Positions 1 to 5,417 of a DNA stretch of 6,086 bases are shown in pieces. The translations under genes were made by a program, and so were the position numbers. Within the stretch, counting starts at the first letter, position 1; the number at the start of each line of letters is the position of its first letter. The notes under the pieces were generated by a model. The model was not told the origin of the DNA and made no database searches. It saw nothing but the letters and a program-made list of their open reading frames with translations. This stretch comes from CAZFXZ01 sp964523165 (lineage in GTDB: Bacteria > Patescibacteriota > Patescibacteriia > JACRDY01), in the NCBI GenBank assembly GCA_964523165.1, contig CAZFXZ010000038.1, positions 1 through 6,086 of the forward strand. The letters run 5' to 3'.

Positions 1-1080
1 AAAGAGTTTACTTTCAAAGCCAACGGTCAAACTGTGGCCCAACCCGGCTTTTTAGCTTTGTATCCTTTGGACGTCAAAGAAAATTTATTGCCCGACCTGA
101 CTGTTGGTCAAAAACTTGATTTGAAAAATTTACAATCTCTTCAACACACCACCCAACCGCCGGCCCGCTATTCTGACGCCACGTTAGTCAAAGCTTTGGA
201 AGAAAAAGATATCGGTCGTCCATCAACATATGCCCCGACGATTGGCACGATCACCGAACGAGGTTATGTGACACGTGAAGAAAATCGTTTAGTTCCCCAA
301 GAGATCGCTTTTTTGGTCAATGATTTATTGGTTGAACATTTTCCCAATATTGTTGATTATGATTTTACGGCCAAGATTGAAAAGGAGCTCGATGAAGTGG
401 CCGAGGCCAAGCGTCCTTGGCAACCTTTGGTAGCTGAATTTTATCAACCTTTTGCTCAACAGTTAGCCACAAAAACTCTTGAATTGTCGCGCCAAGAAAT
501 TACTAACATGCGAGAAATCGGTCGCGACCCCCAAACGGGTCAAGCAATTTATGTCCGACGCGGTCGCTACGGCCCTTTTGTCCAACAAGGTGAAGCAACC
601 GATGATCAAAAGCCACGCTTTGCGCCATTGGCCAAAGGTCAAGACATGGCTGATGTTAGTTTGGCTGACGCCGTGCGCTATTTATCTTTGCCAAAAATTT
701 TGGGGACAAATAAGTCCGGAGAAAACATTGAAGTTTTGATTGGACGTTTTGGTCCGTATTTGAAAGTCGGCAAAAAAAATTATCGTTTAAACGGTGCCGA
801 TCCTTATACTTTGACTTTAGAACAAGCTAATGATTTGATCGACAGTGCCGCTCAAGAAGAAGCTAAGGCTATCATCAAAGAGTTTCCCGGCACGAACATC
901 ATTGTCAAAGTTGGACGTTATGGCCCTTATATCACCGACGGGACCAACAATGCACGTATACCCAAAGACACCGAGCCGCAAAATTTGACCGCCCAAACTT
1001 GCCAAGAATTGTTGGCCGCCTCGGCCGCCCGACCCAAACGTCCTCGTCGTAATTTTCGCAAAAAACCTGCTACTTCGTAA
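1..1080 (+). CDS. topA: DNA topoisomerase I (type IA), C-terminal part; 5' end outside window
   Basis: Type IA topoisomerase that relaxes negatively supercoiled DNA by single-strand passage. The frame is open from base 1 (359 visible residues), so the GTG at 34 is an internal Val codon and not a start. Visible residues 1-150 match the end of the catalytic core: the run P-A-R-Y-S-D-A-T-L-V-K-A-L-E-E, then I-G-R-P-S-T-Y-A (bases 211-234) and the F-T-A-K-I-E-K-E-L-D element (from base 364). The TOPRIM domain and the active-site Tyr region (YxRTDS in the family) must lie upstream. The C-terminus has three topoisomerase C-terminal repeats, each marked by G-R-[YF]-G-P (bases 562-579, 742-759, 913-930), about 57-60 residues apart. 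A basic tail rich in R, K and P follows. No Cys4 zinc fingers are present; only one Cys is visible near the end. This layout is known from other zinc-finger-less TopA proteins such as the mycobacterial one. Identification is very secure. Confidence 0.96.
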   Translation, partial: KEFTFKANGQTVAQPGFLALYPLDVKENLLPDLTVGQKLDLKNLQSLQHTTQPPARYSDATLVKALEEKDIGRPSTYAPTIGTITERGYVTREENRLVPQEIAFLVNDLLVEHFPNIVDYDFTAKIEKELDEVAEAKRPWQPLVAEFYQPFAQQLATKTLELSRQEITNMREIGRDPQTGQAIYVRRGRYGPFVQQGEATDDQKPRFAPLAKGQDMADVSLADAVRYLSLPKILGTNKSGENIEVLIGRFGPYLKVGKKNYRLNGADPYTLTLEQANDLIDSAAQEEAKAIIKEFPGTNIIVKVGRYGPYITDGTNNARIPKDTEPQNLTAQTCQELLAASAARPKRPRRNFRKKPATS

Positions 1081-1105
1081 AACTTCTGGCCGCCCAGGAG
1101 TTTTT
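1079..1105 (+). terminator. Intrinsic terminator of topA, containing the stop codon
   Basis: An 11-bp stem AAAACTTCTGG / CCAGGAGTTTT (1079-1089 with 1094-1104) closes a 4-base loop CCGC. There is one G-U wobble (1085-1098) and no other mismatch, and the right arm runs into five Ts (1101-1105). The last two bases of the topA TAA stop form the base of the stem. It should insulate the following RSH pair from topA transcription. The U-tract is short and interrupted by AC, so some read-through is possible. Confidence 0.85.
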
Positions 1106-1107
1106 AC

Positions 1108-1136
1108 TTGTCAAGCTGATTGTGACTAGCTATAGT
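1108..1136 (+). promoter_or_regulatory. Predicted sigma70-type promoter of the RSH operon
   Basis: The -35 box TTGTCA (1108-1113) and -10 box TATAGT (1131-1136) each differ from consensus at one base and are separated by exactly 17 bp. The pair begins 3 bases after the topA terminator, where a promoter for the next operon is expected. The predicted transcription start is about 1142-1146. That would exclude the in-frame GTG at 1122 and ATG at 1140 as translation starts and leave ATG 1146 at or near the 5' end of the mRNA. I see no operator or attenuator. Confidence 0.7.
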
Positions 1137-1145
1137 GATATGGCT

Positions 1146-2564
1146 ATGCCCAAGGAGCAATTAATAAGTTTTGTCGTCAAAAACTACCCCGGCATCGATT
1201 TGGGTTTACTCGACAAAGCTTTTAAAATCGTGAACGAAAAACTTCGTGGCCAAAAACGAGGTGATCTTGATTATGTTGATCATCCCATTCAAACGGCCTT
1301 GTTGATCGCGGAAATGAAGTTAGACATTGCTTCAGTCATCACCGCCTTGTTGCACGATTTGCCGGCCCATAGCGATTACGGCTTGGCCGACGTAAAACGT
1401 GATTTTGGCGCTGAAGTCCATCACTTGATGGAAGGTTTGGAAAATCTGTCGCAAATCGATGAGCGTTATCAAGGCTCAGAACGTTACGTGGCCAACGCTC
1501 AACGCATGTTTGTGGCTTTGGCTAAAGATTTTCGAGTTTTGTTGATAAAATTTTCCGAGCGGCTTAATAATTTGCAGCATTTAGAAACTTTTCCCGGAGC
1601 GCGTCAACGTAAAATGATTGAAACGACAGAACGAGTTTATATCCCATTAGCCGGCATCTTGGGCATTTGGCAAATCCGATCTAAGATGGAAGATATTTGT
1701 TTTGCTTATCGACAACCGTTGATGCATCAAAAAATCGAACGCAAGATTGCTAAAGGTGTCGGTACGTCAGAACAGCAAAAGCAAATGAAAAAATTTCAAA
1801 CTCAAGTCGAAAAAAGTTTGCATCAGGCCGGTTTGGATTGTGTGGTCAGCAGTCGGATCAAAAATATTTCCGCCATTTATCACAAAATGTTGGACAAACA
1901 AAAGCGTTTTCATGAAATTTATGATGTCTTTGCTATTCGTGTCGTCGTGCCGACGATCTCCGATTGCTATTTGGCCCTCGGTCTGATCCATCAACTTTGG
2001 CAACCGGTCAAAGAACGTATCAAAGATTATATTGCTCAACCTAAACCAAATGGCTATCAATCTTTACATACGACGGTCGTCAATAGTGATGGTTATCCAA
2101 TGGAATTTCAAATTCGGACCCAAGAAATGCACGACGTGGCTCAATATGGTTTAGCCGCTCATTGGTATTACAAACGTCTGATCACTAAAGGTCAACCATT
2201 GCAATCGTGGATTAGTCAGTTGGTTAAATTACGGCAAGATTATGAAAATGCTGGCCAATTACCCGATGATCCCGTCTTGGATTTGTTGGCTGATAGAATT
2301 TTTGTTTATTCGCCCAAGGGAGATATTATCGAATTGCCGCGCGGGAGTACGCCATTGGATTTTGCCTACGCTATTCATACTGACGTTGGTCATCACGCCA
2401 TCAGAGCGGTCGTCAATGGTCAGCCGCAAAAGCTAGTTTACAAACTTCACAACAACGACGTGATCGAAATAATCACCGATCGTCGTAAAAAACCAGCCAA
2501 AAGTTGGTTGCGATTTATCAAAACGCCGCAAGCCCGCAATGCTTTGAAGAAATTTTTTCGCTAA
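1146..2564 (+). CDS. rel: RelA/SpoT homologue 1: HD(degenerate)-synthetase-TGS, predicted (p)ppGpp synthetase without hydrolase activity
   Basis: Cytosolic alarmone enzyme transferring pyrophosphate from ATP to GDP/GTP. Numbered from ATG 1146 (472 residues). Degenerate HD domain, about 25-190: the G-Q-K-R Arg, H46 and H70-D71 are kept, but the E-D pair of the family HDxxED motif is A74-H75, and the family D-R-L-H-N is E138-R-L-N-N. Loss of hydrolysis is therefore expected. Synthetase domain, about 225-345, looks intact: R237-x-K239, I-Y-D260, R-I-K-D (291-294), N-G-Y304-Q-S-L-H-T and E320-F-Q-I-R-T. R-I-K-D is the RxKD form of bifunctional Rel rather than the ExDD form of RelA. TGS domain, about 384-444, then P-x-K-S-W-L and a stop; long RSH proteins are usually 700 or more residues, so the helical, zinc-finger and ACT/RRM regions are absent. 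ATG 1146 was chosen because the predicted promoter places the mRNA start there and the length fits copy 2. ATG 1140 and GTG 1122 are in-frame alternatives. The stop lies 3 bases before copy 2, so the two are likely coupled. Confidence 0.93.
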   Translation: MPKEQLISFVVKNYPGIDLGLLDKAFKIVNEKLRGQKRGDLDYVDHPIQTALLIAEMKLDIASVITALLHDLPAHSDYGLADVKRDFGAEVHHLMEGLENLSQIDERYQGSERYVANAQRMFVALAKDFRVLLIKFSERLNNLQHLETFPGARQRKMIETTERVYIPLAGILGIWQIRSKMEDICFAYRQPLMHQKIERKIAKGVGTSEQQKQMKKFQTQVEKSLHQAGLDCVVSSRIKNISAIYHKMLDKQKRFHEIYDVFAIRVVVPTISDCYLALGLIHQLWQPVKERIKDYIAQPKPNGYQSLHTTVVNSDGYPMEFQIRTQEMHDVAQYGLAAHWYYKRLITKGQPLQSWISQLVKLRQDYENAGQLPDDPVLDLLADRIFVYSPKGDIIELPRGSTPLDFAYAIHTDVGHHAIRAVVNGQPQKLVYKLHNNDVIEIITDRRKKPAKSWLRFIKTPQARNALKKFFR

Positions 2565-2567
2565 AAT

Positions 2568-4037
2568 ATGTCTGTTGATCAACGACTCGTCAAATTGTTA
2601 AAAACCATTCAACATTTTCACCCAACAGCCGACACTGATGTGGTGGAGTTGGCTTTTAATTTTTCCAAACAAGCTCACGATGGTCAAAAACGCTTATCCG
2701 GTGAGCCTTATTTTGTCCATCCGGCCGCCGTGGCCCAAATCTTGGCCGATATTGGTTTGGGACCGGTCATTGTCGCGGCTGGTTTGCTCCATGATGTGCC
2801 CGAAGAATCAAACGTGACTGTCGCCGATATCAAAAAAGAATTTGGTAAAGATATTGCCACGATCGTCGATGGTGTGACTAAGGTTGGTAAGGTTAAATAT
2901 CGCGGCGTCGATCGCTATGTCGAAAATTTGCGCAAAATGTTTGTGGCCATGGCCAACGATATTCGCGTTATCATTGTGCGTTTTGCTGATCGCTTGCACA
3001 ATTTGCAAACCCTTGATTACCAACCGGTACGCAAACAACAACGCATTGCTTTGGAAAGTCTAGAAATTTACGCGCCAATCGCCAATCGCTTGGGTATGGG
3101 GGAAATTAAGGGTCAACTTGAGGATTTGGCTTTTCGTTATGCTTTTCCCGATGAATATCAGAGCGTGGTTGATTTGATGGACCAAGCCCGACCGGGACGT
3201 GAAAGAATTTTGCGCATTATTCAACAAAAATTGACCGGTGAATTGGAAAAAAACGGTCTGACTAATTTTGAAATCCATGGTCGAGCTAAACACGTTTATA
3301 GTTTGTATTGTAAATTGCTGAAATACGATCACGACATCAGCAAAATATACGACTTGATCGCTTTGCGGGTAGTCGTGCCAACGGTGGCTGATTGTTATCG
3401 AGTTTTGGGCATTATTCATCAACGTTGGGCGCCGCTCAAAGGTCGGATCAAGGATTATATCGCGCGGCCCAAGCCTAACGGTTATCAATCTTTACACACC
3501 ACGGTTTTTTGTGATGAGCATGAGGTTGTAGAATTTCAAATTCGCACTCCACAGATGCACCAACAAGCCGAGTTGGGTATCGCCGCTCATTGGCATTATG
3601 ACGAAAAAGGTTCTTTTGTGCCCAATAAAAATTTTGCCTGGGTAACGGAATTGGCCAAATGGCAAAAAGATATTTCTGACAATCAAGAATATCTGGATAA
3701 ATTAAAAATCCAAGTTTTTGCCAATCGGATTTTTGTCTTCACGCCCAAAGGTGATGTCATCGACTTGCCCGAACAAGCCACGCCGATCGATTTTGCCTAT
3801 GCTATTCACTCCGATATTGGCAATCATTGTTCGAGCGCCATCGTTAACGATGTTATCGTGCCCCTCGATCACGCCTTAAACAGTGGTGACGTGATAGAAA
3901 TAATCATTGATAAAAATCGCAAGAGTCCCAACCCTGATTGGCTAGAATTTGTCAAAAGCTCTAACGCTCGTAATAAAATCAGATCTTTCTTGCGCAGTGA
4001 AAAGCAAAGTATCTTGGATCGCTTTTTAAAAAAATAG
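2568..4037 (+). CDS. rel: RelA/SpoT homologue 2: HD-synthetase-TGS, predicted bifunctional (p)ppGpp synthetase/hydrolase
   Basis: Second alarmone enzyme, 489 residues, predicted to make and degrade (p)ppGpp. HD hydrolase domain, about 25-190: G-Q-K-R42, H51-P, L-L-H75-D76-V-P-E79-E80-S and A-D141-R-L-H-N145. These match the Mn-binding and catalytic set of Rel proteins, except that E80 replaces the usual Asp of HDxxED. Synthetase domain, about 225-345: G-R239-A-K241-H, I-Y-D262, G-R-I-K-D (292-296), N-G-Y306-Q-S-L-H-T, E322-F-Q-I-R-T and G-I-A-A-H-W. TGS domain, about 386-448, starts with F-V-F-T-P-K-G-D. After P-D-W-L-E-F-V-K and R-N-K-I-R only a short basic tail remains, so the helical, zinc-finger and ACT/RRM regions of long RSH proteins are missing. 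In the synthetase core, 56 of 85 aligned residues match copy 1 by hand count, supporting paralogy. ATG 2568 follows the copy 1 stop by 3 bases with no Shine-Dalgarno sequence, suggesting reinitiation. The final Lys-Lys-stop is part of the terminator stem. Confidence 0.95.
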   Translation: MSVDQRLVKLLKTIQHFHPTADTDVVELAFNFSKQAHDGQKRLSGEPYFVHPAAVAQILADIGLGPVIVAAGLLHDVPEESNVTVADIKKEFGKDIATIVDGVTKVGKVKYRGVDRYVENLRKMFVAMANDIRVIIVRFADRLHNLQTLDYQPVRKQQRIALESLEIYAPIANRLGMGEIKGQLEDLAFRYAFPDEYQSVVDLMDQARPGRERILRIIQQKLTGELEKNGLTNFEIHGRAKHVYSLYCKLLKYDHDISKIYDLIALRVVVPTVADCYRVLGIIHQRWAPLKGRIKDYIARPKPNGYQSLHTTVFCDEHEVVEFQIRTPQMHQQAELGIAAHWHYDEKGSFVPNKNFAWVTELAKWQKDISDNQEYLDKLKIQVFANRIFVFTPKGDVIDLPEQATPIDFAYAIHSDIGNHCSSAIVNDVIVPLDHALNSGDVIEIIIDKNRKSPNPDWLEFVKSSNARNKIRSFLRSEKQSILDRFLKK

Positions 4038-4060
4038 TCCATTTCCCTGGACTATTTTTT
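4029..4060. terminator. Bidirectional intrinsic terminator between convergent RSH2 and der
   Basis: A perfect 13-bp inverted repeat, AAAAAATAGTCCA (4029-4041) and TGGACTATTTTTT (4048-4060), flanks a 6-base loop TTTCCC. Each strand presents a stem followed by a T-run (six Ts on the + strand; six on the - strand with a seventh just outside the repeat), so it can end transcripts from both sides. The stop codons of both genes lie in its arms: TAG of RSH2 at 4035-4037 and TAG of der at 4054-4052. The A-runs encode the terminal Lys-Lys of both proteins. Confidence 0.93.
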
Positions 4061-5410
4061 GTACATACGTTGATTGATGCTAATAGGTGTGCCGGTAAAG
4101 TCGTATTTTTCCCGGATGACGCGTTCGATAAATTGCATGTATGATCTGTTGACTTCAGCCTTGGGGTGAATGATCAAATCAAAACGTGGCGGACGGACCC
4201 CGACTTGACGCAGTTCGTATAAACGGGGATGGATGACGCCTTTGGCTTGGGTTGGCCAGTGGCGTTTGATGGCTTGTTTTAAAACATTTTCCAAACCCTT
4301 GTCGCCGATTTTTTGTTCGCGATGTTTGGCGACTTCGACAACCAAGTCAAAAATCTTGCCGGTTTTTTCACCGGTTTTAGCCGAGACAAAAACGATCGGT
4401 GCCCAAGCCAAAAACGGCAAATCTTTGCGTAAGTAATCCTCGACTTTATTTTGAATAGTTGGGTCTTTGTCTTTGACCAAGTCCCATTTGTTGGCGATGA
4501 TGATCAAAGCGCAACCCGATTCCAAAGCCGCCTGGGCAATTTTTTTATCTTGGACGGCCAGACGATGGTGACTTTCGATGACCAACAAGGCCACATCGGT
4601 GATACGCAAAATACCTAAAGATTTTTTGATCCCGGCACGTTCTAGTTCGCCAGCAATAGCGCCTGATTTTCGGATACCGGCCGTGTCAACCAAAGTAAAA
4701 TGTTGATCGTTGTAAACAAAAGCTTCATCGTGAGTTTCGCGAGTGGTGTGGGGGATGGGGGAGACGATGACTCGTTCTTGACCCAAGAGAGTGTTGAGCA
4801 AAGAAGATTTGCCAACATTGGGCTTACCAATCAAGGTTAAACGAATAGTTTTTTGATCTTCAGTAAAATCAGTCGCTTGAATATTGTCATGGATAAAGTC
4901 CAGCAAATCACCAATACCACTGCCATTGTTGGCGGAAATGGCTAAGGGTTGACCTAGACCGAGGCGCAAAAAGTCATTAACATTATCCGTTTGTTTGCGA
5001 TTGTCAATTTTATTAACTACGACCAAACAAGGTTTTTTGGCCTGACGAATCATTTTGACGATCGTCCGGTCAGAAGTTTGAATGCCGGTTTGTCCATCGA
5101 CCACAAACAATAACAAATTGGCTTGCTCGATGCCGAGCTTGGCTTGTTTGATGATGTCTTTTTCAAACGGCTCGTTGTCATTGGTGGCTTTTTTCTTAAA
5201 ATATTTTTTGGTTGGCAAAGAGCTCAAATCAAGACCACCGGTGTCAACCAAACGAAATTGTTTGCCGCGCCATAAAACGTTGTCGATATTGCGATCGCGA
5301 GTCGTGCCGGCGATATCTGAAACCAAGGCTTTGGGTTGTTCCGTCAAGCGATTAAATAAAGTCGATTTGCCGACGTTGGCTCGGCCAATAATAGCGACAA
5401 TGGGCATCAT
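4052..5410 (-). CDS. der: Ribosome biogenesis GTPase Der (EngA)
   Basis: Essential double-GTPase needed for maturation of the 50S ribosomal subunit. Numbering is from the second Met (ATG 5407-5405), giving 451 residues; the adjacent ATG at 5410-5408 is equally possible. G domain 1: G-R-A-N-V-G-K-S-T (8-16), G-T-T-R-D (34-38), D-T-G-G (55-58), N-K-I-D (132-135), S-A-N (158-160). G domain 2: G-K-P-N-V-G-K-S-S (194-202), P-H-T-T-R-E (219-224), D-T-A-G (241-244), N-K-W-D (306-309), S-A-K (342-344). The C-terminal KH-like domain (about 370-447) has V-R-P-P-R-F and ends G-T-P-I. Oddities are A10 in place of the usual Pro of G1, H220 in place of the usual Gly before T-T-R, and a Lys-rich insertion at about 60-82. 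The open frame extends upstream to 5461, but that would overlap the preceding gene and add residues not seen in the family, which begins M-x-[IV]-V-A-[IL]-[IV]-G. The start lies 7 bases after that gene's stop, with no Shine-Dalgarno sequence, so it is probably cotranscribed with it. Confidence 0.96.
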   Translation of the reverse strand: MMPIVAIIGRANVGKSTLFNRLTEQPKALVSDIAGTTRDRNIDNVLWRGKQFRLVDTGGLDLSSLPTKKYFKKKATNDNEPFEKDIIKQAKLGIEQANLLLFVVDGQTGIQTSDRTIVKMIRQAKKPCLVVVNKIDNRKQTDNVNDFLRLGLGQPLAISANNGSGIGDLLDFIHDNIQATDFTEDQKTIRLTLIGKPNVGKSSLLNTLLGQERVIVSPIPHTTRETHDEAFVYNDQHFTLVDTAGIRKSGAIAGELERAGIKKSLGILRITDVALLVIESHHRLAVQDKKIAQAALESGCALIIIANKWDLVKDKDPTIQNKVEDYLRKDLPFLAWAPIVFVSAKTGEKTGKIFDLVVEVAKHREQKIGDKGLENVLKQAIKRHWPTQAKGVIHPRLYELRQVGVRPPRFDLIIHPKAEVNRSYMQFIERVIREKYDFTGTPISINQRMYKK

Positions 5411-5417
5411 ATAATTT

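Larger units (their letters stand above)
1146..4037 (+). other. Predicted two-gene RSH operon (tandem paralogues)
   Basis: Two RSH genes of the same domain order lie head to tail, 3 bases apart, between one promoter (1108-1136) and one terminator (4029-4060), so a single bicistronic mRNA is expected. The strongest nucleotide similarity is around the N-G-Y-Q-S-L-H-T codons (about 2047-2073 and 3477-3503). The HD halves have diverged much more than the synthetase halves. I infer an old tandem duplication followed by specialisation, not a recent or assembly-generated repeat. Confidence 0.8.

Noticed and set aside
1152..1164. AAGGAG (1152-1157) inside the start of RSH1, 6 bases before an in-frame ATA at 1164, as a possible ribosome-binding site and rare start.
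   Set aside because: AAG GAG reads naturally as Lys-Glu within the protein, ATA starts are very rare, and ATG 1146 or 1140 fits the length of the paralogue well.
3060..3488. 142-codon open frame on the - strand opposite RSH2.
   Set aside because: It lies wholly antisense to a secure RSH gene, has no recognisable domain, and is explained by the codon bias of the real gene.
1146..4037. The two RSH genes as one gene broken by a frameshift or as an assembly duplication.
   Set aside because: Each has its own complete HD, synthetase and TGS domains, and the copies differ throughout, so they are two genes and not a split or an artefact.
5082..5414. 110-codon open frame on the + strand opposite der.
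   Set aside because: It is a shadow of the conserved first G domain of Der and has no features of its own.
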